A DNA stretch of 64,000 bases from Sporolactobacillus shoreae. Its GTDB lineage: Bacteria > Bacillota > Bacilli > Bacillales > Sporolactobacillaceae. Each line of letters opens with the position of its first letter. Within the stretch, counting starts at the first letter, position 1. A program made the translations under genes and the position numbers. Under the pieces are notes generated by a model. It did not search any database and was not told the DNA's origin. It worked only from the letters and a program-made list of their open reading frames with translations. This document shows, in pieces, positions 44,538-53,003 of the stretch. The stretch is from contig NZ_SRJD01000002.1 of assembly GCF_004684935.1 (NCBI RefSeq), positions 62,001 through 126,000 on the forward strand. Direction: 5' to 3'.

Positions 44538-44963
44538 TTGAAGAAGAAAAATTTCATTGCGGTCCTCATGGTTGTACTTATTGTCATCATTGGCCTGTTT
44601 GTTTATCATGCGGCATATCAGCAGCCGCAAAAAGCTCAGACCATCCAGCAAAGCAATAAAATGACAGCCTCTTCCACTCTTGAACTGAAAAACGGTAATA
44701 AAGTCATTGTTAAAACCAAAGTGCCTGTGGCTAAGGGAGAGACAGCCTTGCAGCAGCTGAAGAACTATGCCGCTTCACATCACATTCAACTGACGATCAC
44801 CGGTTCAGGGAAGATGGCCTATGTGACAAGTTTGGAAAATTTGAAGGCCGGCGGCAAAAAGGGCTGGATGTTTTCCGTGAACGGCAAAGAGCCGAATGTA
44901 GGGGCGGGAGCGACAATCATTAAACCGAATCAAACGGTGATTTGGTTTTACACGTCGTTTTAA
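44538..44963 (+). CDS. DUF4430 (transcobalamin-like C-domain) membrane-anchored protein
   Basis: The 141-residue protein has an N-terminal signal-anchor (NFIAVLMVVLIVIIGLFVYH) and an extracytoplasmic domain with the DUF4430 pattern: ETALQQLKNYAASHHIQLTI, GKKGWMFSVNGKEPNVGAGA and NQTVIWFYT. This fold corresponds to the cobalamin-binding C-domain of transcobalamin. The TTG lies seven bases after AAGGAGAC; an earlier in-frame GTG would translate through the riboswitch and is rejected. It is probably a surface corrinoid-binding protein feeding the ECF transporter. Confidence 0.82.
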   Translation: MKKKNFIAVLMVVLIVIIGLFVYHAAYQQPQKAQTIQQSNKMTASSTLELKNGNKVIVKTKVPVAKGETALQQLKNYAASHHIQLTITGSGKMAYVTSLENLKAGGKKGWMFSVNGKEPNVGAGATIIKPNQTVIWFYTSF

Positions 44964-45069
44964 GCATTTGATCAATATCTCATTAAGCTCATGAAAAAAA
45001 GAAGCTATTTATCCGAGTGGATACTCGTGAATGGCGGTAAAATCAGATGAAAGGCAGGAAGGACGAAGC

Positions 45070-45645
45070 ATGAAGCTCTATACGAAGCATGGCGATCAAG
45101 GGATGACTCAGTTGGTCGGCGGTACCAAGGTCTCAAAGGATGACCGGCAAGTGATCGCCTATGGAACGATGGATGAATTGAATGCCTGGATCGGTTGTAC
45201 CATAACCTTTTGCAGCGGCCCAACGGCCATTTTCATCAAAGAATTGCAGGAAATTCAGCAATGCTTGTTTGATGCGGGACATGACCTGGCAACGCCTCCC
45301 GATCGTCCCGCACACATTTTCAGTGAAAAAAATGTGGCATGGCTCGAGAAGAGAATCGATTTCTACAGCGCCCATTCACCAGAAATCAAACAATTTATAC
45401 TTCCAGGAGGAAGCCGAACGGCGGCGGTCCTGCATATTGCACGCACGGTAACTCGGAGGCTTGAGCGGCAAATTGTCGCTCTGCAAAATGAAACGTCCAT
45501 AAACAAGGCAGTTTTAAAATACGTCAACCGATTGTCTGACTATTTCTTTGCCGCAGCAAGATATGCCAATGTTCTCAACCAAGTTGATGATGCATTTTAT
45601 GTCCGTGACAGGGAAGAGTTTCATGATGACTCTGGGCGGGAGTAA
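45070..45645 (+). CDS. Cob(I)yrinic acid a,c-diamide adenosyltransferase, PduO type
   Basis: This enzyme transfers the adenosyl group of ATP to cob(I)alamin to form coenzyme B12. The 191-residue protein has the N-terminal ATP motif KLYTKHGDQGMTQLVGGTKV, YGTMDELNAWIG, FILPGGSRTAAVLHIARTVT and NRLSDYFFAAARYAN, all typical of PduO/YvqK ATRs. The ATG follows a GGAAGG site; an upstream GTG/ATG extension is not conserved. It lies downstream of the cobalamin riboswitch with DUF4430 and likely belongs to the same transcript. Confidence 0.93.
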   Translation: MKLYTKHGDQGMTQLVGGTKVSKDDRQVIAYGTMDELNAWIGCTITFCSGPTAIFIKELQEIQQCLFDAGHDLATPPDRPAHIFSEKNVAWLEKRIDFYSAHSPEIKQFILPGGSRTAAVLHIARTVTRRLERQIVALQNETSINKAVLKYVNRLSDYFFAAARYANVLNQVDDAFYVRDREEFHDDSGRE

Positions 45646-45818
45646 AGCTTCTCAAATGAAAGTATCATCTGGGGTGTCTATTTATAAAAAACCAATGGGG
45701 GGGGAACATGAATAATAATAGCAAGTGTTGATCAATAGAATCGTCGTGAACGCACCCAAATAATTTATTTAGATAAAGTACTTGAAATATTAAAAGATAT
45801 CAGATAATATAATATTCA

Positions 45819-45834
45819 TAAAACGTTTTAGTAA
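45819..45834. promoter_or_regulatory. LacI-type operator upstream of the lacI-family gene
   Basis: ATAAAACGTTTTAGTA contains the palindrome AAAACGTTTT also present twice downstream of the regulator. It is 50 bp before the regulator start, so autoregulation is likely. Confidence 0.65.
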
Positions 45835-45884
45835 TTAAACAATTTTAAGAAAAATCAATTAACAAGTTGCTGGTGGGGGATAAA

Positions 45885-46895
45885 ATGGTCAATATCAAGG
45901 ATATTGCCAATAAGGTAGGACTTTCTGTGTCTACCGTGTCAAAAGCACTAAACGATTATTCAGATATAAACAGTGAAACGAAAAAGAAGGTGAGGGAAGC
46001 TGCAAAACAGTTGGATTATCTGCCTAATGTAATGGCTCGGAGTTTGATCACGAAAACATCAAATACGATCGGTGTGTTTTTTGGTGATCAGATTAATTCA
46101 GGTTTTGATCATCCATTTTTCAGCCAATTGATCTGTTCTATTAAAAATACGATTGGGTTAGCAGGATATGACTTGTTGATCTTTTCTAATCAAAAAAGGG
46201 ATACATCCAGTTTTAAATCAATTTGTTACGAGAGAGGTGTCGATGGAGTCATTCTTATTTTAACGGGACATCGTCGAACGGATGACAAAATATTGGAGTT
46301 ACATAATAGCTTGCCAGTTGTTTATATCGATAGTGTTCCGAATTCGGATTATAAGAACGTATGCTTTGTCGAATCTGACAATGAGAAGGCTGCCTATGAT
46401 GCAACAGAGCATTTGATAAAGTTAGGCCATAGAAAAATTTTGAAGGTAGCTGGAGACAATATTGCTAAGGCATCTTTTGATCGAATTTCAGGATATAAAC
46501 GTGCTTTGCAAGAACACAATATTCCGGTTAATAAACAGTTAATTCAGTATGGAAACTTCTCAAAAGATCAATCCTATAAAGTCGTTCAATCGAGTATCAA
46601 AAATAAAATCGATTTTGATGCCGTTTTTGCTTCAAGTGATCTCATGGCTTTTGGTGCAATAGAAGCATTGAAGAATTTAAATATTAAAGTGCCTGATGAT
46701 ATTGCCGTGGTAGGTTTTGATGATATTGACATGGCTAAGTTGTATCAACCTGCGCTAACAACGATGCATCAGCAAAGTTATAGAATGGGAGAAATCGCCT
46801 CACAAATCTTGTTGGAAAATATTAAAAATAAAGATGATGTAGTAAGAAATGCCAAGTTGCCTGCAAAATTGGTTGCTAGAGATAGTAGTGGGTGA
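45885..46895 (+). CDS. LacI-family transcriptional regulator
   Basis: The 336-residue repressor has an N-terminal helix-turn-helix (VNIKDIANKVGLSVSTVSKA) with the hinge helix YLPNVMARSL, and a periplasmic-binding-protein-like effector domain. Effector-site pattern: VVGFDDIDMAKLYQPALTTM. The ATG follows GGTGGGGG. AAAACGTTTT-type operators lie both upstream and immediately downstream, so it probably controls itself and the ABC operon that follows, responding to the transported sugar. Confidence 0.92.
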   Translation: MVNIKDIANKVGLSVSTVSKALNDYSDINSETKKKVREAAKQLDYLPNVMARSLITKTSNTIGVFFGDQINSGFDHPFFSQLICSIKNTIGLAGYDLLIFSNQKRDTSSFKSICYERGVDGVILILTGHRRTDDKILELHNSLPVVYIDSVPNSDYKNVCFVESDNEKAAYDATEHLIKLGHRKILKVAGDNIAKASFDRISGYKRALQEHNIPVNKQLIQYGNFSKDQSYKVVQSSIKNKIDFDAVFASSDLMAFGAIEALKNLNIKVPDDIAVVGFDDIDMAKLYQPALTTMHQQSYRMGEIASQILLENIKNKDDVVRNAKLPAKLVARDSSG

Positions 46896-46909
46896 GCTTA
46901 AAAGATTTT

Positions 46910-46964
46910 TTATTTATTACCTAAAACGTTTTAGATAATCTAAAACGTTTTAGGTAATAAATAA
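46910..46964. promoter_or_regulatory. Large nested palindrome with two identical LacI operators
   Basis: Two identical CTAAAACGTTTTAG palindromes (46921-46934 and 46940-46953) are themselves the inner parts of a larger perfect inverted repeat with 25-bp arms around ATAAT. The outer arm ends read TTATTTATTAC and GTAATAAATAA. The site lies between the regulator stop and the binding-protein start. It can bind two dimers or form a cruciform/hairpin. No T-run follows, so a terminator role is less likely. Confidence 0.85.
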
Positions 46965-46988
46965 TGATAAAAAGGAGGAGTAATTATT

Positions 46989-48320
46989 TTGAAGAGACTA
47001 TGGTTAGGGACAATGTTGGCAACGATGTTTATTTTTACTTCAGTTTTGTCAGGTTGCGCGGGGGCGGGAAGTCAATCAGGTAATGGGGCGAAAGGAACTG
47101 AAATTAGTGCGATTGTGCAAGACAGATGGGCACCGTATGTGAAAAAAGCGGTGAGTATCTGGAATAGTGAACACCCAAAGCAAAAAGTCAATTTAAATAT
47201 GTTGGTAGTAGGCTATCCACAACTCTATCAGAAACTAACGACCTCTGCTGCCGGAGGAAATACACCTGATTTTTCATTAATTGATTCAGTGTGGGTCACA
47301 GAATTCGCAAAAAATGGATATTTGCAGCCTCTAGACTCTATCGATCCTTCCTGGGTTAAAAATGACTATGACAAAGATTTCTATCCCGCCCTTATTAAGG
47401 GAGACTCGTATCAGGGACATCCTTATGCGATTCATACACAAACGGATATGGTTCTCTTATGGTACAGAAAAGACTGGTTCAAGAATGAAGGATTACAACC
47501 ACCAAAGACCTGGCAGGACCTTACTTCCGATGCTAAATACTTTGCTCAAAAAAATATAGAGAAGAAGTACGGAAACACCCAAGGAATTGCTTTTCAGGCA
47601 GGAGTAAAAGCAGGTGAAACAACAACATCTCAAATTTTGCCCTTTTTATGGTCAAATGGAGCAGACGTATTAAAAAATGGACAAGTCGTACTGAACAGTA
47701 AAAATACAATACAATCAATGCAAATGTTGAATAATTTAGTGAAGGATGGATCTGCTCCAGCGGATGTTACGACCTATGATTGGAACACATCACTGCAATT
47801 ATTTGCAAAAGGCAAAACGGCAATATCAGTTGGAGGAAGTTATGAGAAAGCATCAATCCAGCAAGAATCTGGATGGTCTGATGCGCAATTTAAACAAAAA
47901 GTTGGTTTTGTTCCCGTTCCGGCAGGTCCTAATGGGAAACCATCAACACAATCTGGAGGAATGGATTACGTTATATACAAGAGTTCTCAGAATCAAAAAC
48001 TTGATTTGAGCATTCTTAAACTTATTACTGGTCCAAAGTTGATGAAAGACTTTCTTGTTGAAACCCAACAAAATTCACCAAGAATATCTGTGACAAAAAG
48101 CTTTGATCCGAAAAAGCAATGGTTTTTAAAAGAAACAGGGAATTACCTTTATAATGCTGAAACGCGTCCATCATCACCAGTCTATTCAAAAGTGTCAACT
48201 CAATTGCAAAACATGATCGAGGATTCGGTATCCGGGAATACGAGTGCAGGAACCGCCGTTTCAAATGCCGCCAGTGCCATTAGTCAAGTAACTGGTTTAA
48301 AAGAGAAAAGCAGCAAATAA
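46989..48320 (+). CDS. Carbohydrate ABC transporter substrate-binding lipoprotein
   Basis: The 443-residue lipoprotein has a lipobox VLSGC near residue 23 and the family 1 solute-binding fold (SIWNSEHPKQKVNLNMLVVG, FSLIDSVWVTEFAKNGYLQP and PYAIHTQTDMVLLWYRKDWF). It captures an oligosaccharide or related glycoside. The TTG start follows AAAGGAGGAG at eight bases. It is the first transporter gene after the nested operator. Confidence 0.92.
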   Translation: MKRLWLGTMLATMFIFTSVLSGCAGAGSQSGNGAKGTEISAIVQDRWAPYVKKAVSIWNSEHPKQKVNLNMLVVGYPQLYQKLTTSAAGGNTPDFSLIDSVWVTEFAKNGYLQPLDSIDPSWVKNDYDKDFYPALIKGDSYQGHPYAIHTQTDMVLLWYRKDWFKNEGLQPPKTWQDLTSDAKYFAQKNIEKKYGNTQGIAFQAGVKAGETTTSQILPFLWSNGADVLKNGQVVLNSKNTIQSMQMLNNLVKDGSAPADVTTYDWNTSLQLFAKGKTAISVGGSYEKASIQQESGWSDAQFKQKVGFVPVPAGPNGKPSTQSGGMDYVIYKSSQNQKLDLSILKLITGPKLMKDFLVETQQNSPRISVTKSFDPKKQWFLKETGNYLYNAETRPSSPVYSKVSTQLQNMIEDSVSGNTSAGTAVSNAASAISQVTGLKEKSSK

Positions 48321-48388
48321 CAAGAAATAGTAAATCACAAATCGGGGGATGTTTTATTATCCCCTTATTTATTAGATGAGGTAATGGC

Positions 48389-49279
48389 ATGCAAACTATA
48401 TTAAAAAAACAAAAAATTTCAATAGTTCCTATTGTTCTTCTATTACCTGCCTTAACACTCTTAGCTGTTTTTTCAATCTATCCCGTATTCAATGCTTTTT
48501 TCCTTAGCTTCTATAACAAGCAAATGCTGGCTCCAGGAAAAACGTTTATTGGTTTAGGAAATTACATTCACTTGTTCCAAGATGCCGCTTTTATGAATTC
48601 ACTGAAAGTGACAGTACTTTATGTAGGAGGATCTGTCCTTTTACAGTTTTTAATGGGTTTGATTATCGCTTCATTATTATGTGTGAAAGATTTAAAGGGA
48701 AGGGCCATCTTTCGAACGCTGATTATTCTCCCGTACACGTTGTCAGAACTTGTGGTGTCACTAATATGGTTAAGAATGCTCGATCCTCAATCTGGAGTAA
48801 TTAATTATATTATCAGTCTGTTTGGAGCACAGCCGGTAAATTGGTTATTTCATTGGGCTTTACCTGTCGTTATTTTAGTGAATGTATGGTGGGGGACAAC
48901 TTTTTCACTGCTCATGTTTGAATCAGCAATGCAGGGAATACCGCAATCCCTCTATGAAGCTGCAGAGGTTGATGGTGCGTCAGTCTTCCAAAGATTTATA
49001 TACATTACTTTGCCTGCATTAAAATATATCTCTTTGTTAGTTTTGATCATGATTACTCTCTATACGATTAACTCATTCGGTATAATCTTTGTCCTGACAG
49101 CAGGTGGGCCGGTTGGGGCTACAAATGTGATTGGCATGTACATGTGGAACAATGCCTTCCAGTCATCCGATTTGGGGCTAGGTGCCACGATATCAACAAT
49201 CATTTTTATTGTAAACATTGTTATAACACTGATTTATATTCGTGGCTTTGGCATGAGTACTATGGAGAGAAGGGACTAA
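48389..49279 (+). CDS. Carbohydrate ABC transporter permease (MalF-like)
   Basis: The 296-residue protein has six membrane segments and the EAA-loop motif SLYEAAEVDGASVFQRFIYI. It starts with a cytoplasmic basic tail and a first long hydrophobic helix, as MalF/UgpA types do. GAGG precedes the ATG. It pairs with the downstream permease, to which it is joined within three bases. Confidence 0.93.
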   Translation: MQTILKKQKISIVPIVLLLPALTLLAVFSIYPVFNAFFLSFYNKQMLAPGKTFIGLGNYIHLFQDAAFMNSLKVTVLYVGGSVLLQFLMGLIIASLLCVKDLKGRAIFRTLIILPYTLSELVVSLIWLRMLDPQSGVINYIISLFGAQPVNWLFHWALPVVILVNVWWGTTFSLLMFESAMQGIPQSLYEAAEVDGASVFQRFIYITLPALKYISLLVLIMITLYTINSFGIIFVLTAGGPVGATNVIGMYMWNNAFQSSDLGLGATISTIIFIVNIVITLIYIRGFGMSTMERRD

Positions 49280-49281
49280 AA

Positions 49282-50109
49282 ATGAAGACTAAGCTAACAG
49301 TAACCTATGTCATTCTCTCTGTTTTTGCATTAGGAGGGCTATTGCCCGTGTTGTGGATGTTTGTGATGTCTTTGCAAACGCCTCGTGCCCTGAATAGTTT
49401 TCCAACACTTAATTGGTTCAAAGATTTTGAGTTTAATAATTATCAGATCGCTTTGAACCAGGGCGGTATTTATCAGGGGTTAATCAATAGTTCGATTATT
49501 ACCGGCGGTACATTGATCATAAGTGTCACTTTTGCAACTCTTGCAGCCTATGCGTTGGCTAATTTCGAATTCAAAGGGAAGGCATTGCTACTCATTGGAA
49601 TTTTAATGACTCAACTTATTCCAGGGATGGCAGCAATTGTTCCTTTATTTGATATTTTAAAGAGTCTGCATCTTATTAACACATATACGGGGCTTATATT
49701 AATATTTGCCGCCCGGACCATCCCGCTAAATATATGGATTATGCATGGATTTTTTAAAGAATTGCCAGCTGAGTTACGCGAGGCAGCAATTATTGACGGG
49801 TGCTCGGTATACACAACATTCACTCGTATCATATTGCCTCTTGCACTGCCAGGCATCGGAGCTGCCTGCATGTTTACATTTATGCAAACGTGGATTGACT
49901 TTATTATGCCTTTAACCACATTGTTTGATCAAAATAAATTCCCATTTACGGTCATGCTCTATAAATATGTAGGGGATCCCATAATGGGTACAAATTATGG
50001 AGTTGTTTTTGCTTCAGCTGTTATCGGGACGTTACCGACACTATTAATGTTTGTTTTCTTTCAGCGTTTTTTTGTAAAAGGATTAACATCAGGTGCGGTA
50101 AAAGGATAA
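49282..50109 (+). CDS. Carbohydrate ABC transporter permease (MalG-like)
   Basis: The 275-residue second permease has the EAA motif LREAAIIDGCSVYTTFTRII and six membrane segments. The ATG two bases after the previous stop is preceded by AGAAGGG; an in-frame ATG far upstream lies inside the first permease and is rejected. It forms the heterodimeric channel with the preceding protein. Confidence 0.93.
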   Translation: MKTKLTVTYVILSVFALGGLLPVLWMFVMSLQTPRALNSFPTLNWFKDFEFNNYQIALNQGGIYQGLINSSIITGGTLIISVTFATLAAYALANFEFKGKALLLIGILMTQLIPGMAAIVPLFDILKSLHLINTYTGLILIFAARTIPLNIWIMHGFFKELPAELREAAIIDGCSVYTTFTRIILPLALPGIGAACMFTFMQTWIDFIMPLTTLFDQNKFPFTVMLYKYVGDPIMGTNYGVVFASAVIGTLPTLLMFVFFQRFFVKGLTSGAVKG

Positions 50110-50139
50110 GACAAAGAGAATGAAGAAGGTGTGATGGTT

Positions 50140-50967
50140 TTGGAAAAATTGACTATTGGTACGGTACAGATTGATTGTAATATGGAGAACAAAGAGGACA
50201 ATATCCAAAAAGTAGAGAAAATATTGGATCATTACGGACCTAAAACGGACATTCTATGCTTTCCTGAATTGTTTACAACCGGGTATCATCTTGAGCAGAT
50301 TGATCAGAATAAATTTTATGAGCTTGCTGAAGAAATTCCTGGGCCAACTGTAACACGTTTATCCCAAAAAGCAAAAGAGTATCACACAGCGATTGTAGGA
50401 AGTATTGTTGAAAAAGACAGAGACTTACAAGCTGTATTATACGATACAGCGTTCGTTATAAATGAGAAAGGCGAATATGTTGGAAAATATAGGAAAGCTC
50501 ATTTGTATCCTACCGAACATCAATATTTTCGATCAGGTTCAAGTTTTCCCATTTTCAAGGTTTTTGGGATACCTGTTGGCGTAGCCATTTGTTATGACCA
50601 TGCTTTTTTAGAACAGTTCAGGATACTCGCACTTAAAGGAGCACAAATCATATTTATTCCATCAGTAATCCCTAAAAATTATGAGTATCTATTGGATTTG
50701 AGAACACGGGCAAGGGCCCAAGATAATCAAGTTTTTACTGTTGCATCCAATCGGGTTGGGCAAGAAGGTGGAATAATCTATTGCGGACGAAGTAAAATCG
50801 TCAACCCAAAGGGAGAAATAGTTAGCGAGGGAAATGATCAGGAGTCTGTTGTTACGGGTCTCATTGCTTTAGGAGAAATTGACAGTGAAAGAAAGCAGGA
50901 ACCCGTTTTCCGAAATAGAAGACCGGAGCTCTATCAGCTCCTTTCTCAAACAGAAGCTAACTCATAA
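50140..50967 (+). CDS. Carbon-nitrogen hydrolase (nitrilase superfamily)
   Basis: The 275-residue amidase-fold enzyme has the catalytic triad motifs: Glu in LCFPELFTTGY, Lys in GKYRKAHLYP and Cys in VAICYDHAF. It resembles omega-amidase/predicted C-N hydrolases. The TTG lies eight bases after AAGGTG; ATG and GTG codons just upstream are too close to that site. Inside a sugar ABC operon it suggests that the imported compound carries an amide, nitrile or carbamoyl group, or that it repairs a by-product. The substrate is unknown. Confidence 0.87.
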   Translation: MEKLTIGTVQIDCNMENKEDNIQKVEKILDHYGPKTDILCFPELFTTGYHLEQIDQNKFYELAEEIPGPTVTRLSQKAKEYHTAIVGSIVEKDRDLQAVLYDTAFVINEKGEYVGKYRKAHLYPTEHQYFRSGSSFPIFKVFGIPVGVAICYDHAFLEQFRILALKGAQIIFIPSVIPKNYEYLLDLRTRARAQDNQVFTVASNRVGQEGGIIYCGRSKIVNPKGEIVSEGNDQESVVTGLIALGEIDSERKQEPVFRNRRPELYQLLSQTEANS

Positions 50968-50980
50968 AGAGGAATAATCC

Positions 50981-52960
50981 ATGATTCCAGATCAAAATCA
51001 AAAAATAGAAGTGCACAAACTGTTAGATAAACAGAATAAGAAGCCCATCGACACGGGTTGTGGTTCGCTTTCGGCAAGTATCAGCGACAAAGGATTATTA
51101 CGCTCTTTAAACTCGGTCCATTCAGAGCAGGGATATATCACACTCAATTCGATCGATCCATTTCCAAACGATAAGTGGTTTGATAGTAAGTTTGTACGCG
51201 AATATAGAACTAAAGTGGCAGATTTACATCACAGTGGGGATTTTGGAATCTCAACATTAACTCCGCCGTCAAAGACAAATATATATTACGTAAATCATAC
51301 AATCCCGTTATTTGTTCATGAATATCCCATGCTACGAGTATTCTCATTGTTTCTTTCGAAAAGGGTGAATAACCAATCTTATCTTATCCATCATTGTATT
51401 TTTAAGAGCAGTTCAGACCAATTGATTGAGGTACCCTTTCAAATAAGTGGAAAGTTGAATTTAAATCGGAGCAGCTACGGACAGTTAACTGAGGGCGGCC
51501 CAGTTATGATGCCTGAAAACGAGAATTATTTGAAGATTTCGGGACATCAGATGGATATTTTAAATCCTAATCTACCTGCGCGGGTGCGAATTTTATTATT
51601 CGATGGAACGAAACCTTTACTTCTGCCTGATTGTGAGATGAGTTCCTCAAAACCTCTGTTCTTTTCTCATAATGGGAGTCTCCGTTTGAGCGAAAAGGGC
51701 AGACAGACGATTTCAATGATCTATTCTTTTGATCCAATAACCGATGCAGGCATCAAACAAGTACTGCTTAATACTCAAAGCAGGGTGAAGGCAATCAATT
51801 GGGAGGTTATTATTCATGAGCAGTCAACTGACCCTGTAAAGAATGAAACGCTTATTATTCAACGAAACATCGATTATATTCGATCTTGTTGTTCAGTACC
51901 TATTGGGAATGACGTTTATTGCGTGATAACAGACCATCAATTATTACCGTTATCCTGGAACCGTGACGCTTACTATATGATGAAATTACTTGTACTAAAT
52001 GCGTCCGAGGAAAGAGCAAAACACTTAGAAAGTGCTGAAAATGATTTTCGTATTGTTAAGGGTCATATTACTTGGATGTTTCAGACTGCCGAAAGACCAA
52101 ACGGCTATTGGGGACGCGCCTATTTTACAAATGGTAAATATAAAGATGGCGTTTTTCAGCTTGATCAGCAATGTTATCCCTTACTAGAGTTGTGTGATTA
52201 CTATCAAACAACAAATGATGATTTGTTGGTCAATCAATCAGTTCCTGCCATAAGAGAAATACTCAATTTGTTATTAGATTACAAGGCCCAGGATTATTGG
52301 TTATTTGGTACAGGAGAGACGCCGGCAGACGATCATGTTGCTTATCCGTATCACTTTTCAAGTCAAGTTTTACTATGGAAGACCTTAACTGAATTAGACA
52401 AGTTAAATAAGCGGTTTTCTTTCTATAAGGAAAACTTGTCGGATTGGGCAAGCCGGATAAAAAAAGATACCATCAAAAAATTCAGTGCATTAATTGATGA
52501 TAAAAGAGTATTTGCTTATTTAACTGATTTAAGAGGAAACGATACTTTTTATCATGATGCCAATGACTTGCCCACAGTATTAGCACCAATCTGGAATTTC
52601 TGCAAGATTGACGATGAGTGCTGGTTGAACACCATGCAGTTTGCTTTTTCTGAAAAGAATAAAGGCGGTTATTACAGCGGAAAGTTTGGCGGGTTAGGCT
52701 CTCTGCACACTCCTCATCCTTGGCCTTTAGGAAGTGCTCAACAATTAATATTTTTTTATCTAACAAAAAATAGAAAGTTATACATTGATGTACTTGAAAA
52801 AATAGAAAGACTAGTACAATGGGATGGTTTGTTTCCTGAAGCGATCAACGAACAATCTGGAGAAGTTGAGTCTCGACAATGGTTTTCATGGCCAGGTGCT
52901 TTTATATCGCTATTTCTGTTATTTAAGAAGAATAAACACGCTTTATTGGGCGATTTATGA
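50981..52960 (+). CDS. Six-hairpin (alpha/alpha) glycosidase-like protein, distantly GH125-like
   Basis: The 659-residue protein has no signal peptide. The first 300 residues are beta-rich (SLSASISDKGLLRSLNSVHS onward), and the rest is helical with WNRDAYYMM, GYWGRAYFTNGKYKDGVFQL, HDANDLPTVLAPIWNF and a late HTPHPWPLGSAQQL followed by ESRQWFSWPGAF. The last block recalls the WPM...TRxWFAWA region of GH125 mannosidases and related glucoamylase-like enzymes. It probably cleaves the sugar imported by this operon in the cytoplasm. The family assignment is tentative. Confidence 0.6.
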   Translation: MIPDQNQKIEVHKLLDKQNKKPIDTGCGSLSASISDKGLLRSLNSVHSEQGYITLNSIDPFPNDKWFDSKFVREYRTKVADLHHSGDFGISTLTPPSKTNIYYVNHTIPLFVHEYPMLRVFSLFLSKRVNNQSYLIHHCIFKSSSDQLIEVPFQISGKLNLNRSSYGQLTEGGPVMMPENENYLKISGHQMDILNPNLPARVRILLFDGTKPLLLPDCEMSSSKPLFFSHNGSLRLSEKGRQTISMIYSFDPITDAGIKQVLLNTQSRVKAINWEVIIHEQSTDPVKNETLIIQRNIDYIRSCCSVPIGNDVYCVITDHQLLPLSWNRDAYYMMKLLVLNASEERAKHLESAENDFRIVKGHITWMFQTAERPNGYWGRAYFTNGKYKDGVFQLDQQCYPLLELCDYYQTTNDDLLVNQSVPAIREILNLLLDYKAQDYWLFGTGETPADDHVAYPYHFSSQVLLWKTLTELDKLNKRFSFYKENLSDWASRIKKDTIKKFSALIDDKRVFAYLTDLRGNDTFYHDANDLPTVLAPIWNFCKIDDECWLNTMQFAFSEKNKGGYYSGKFGGLGSLHTPHPWPLGSAQQLIFFYLTKNRKLYIDVLEKIERLVQWDGLFPEAINEQSGEVESRQWFSWPGAFISLFLLFKKNKHALLGDL

Positions 52961-53003
52961 CTTTTGATGTTCAACTAACAAAAAATAGTCGAGGTGGAAA
53001 AGG

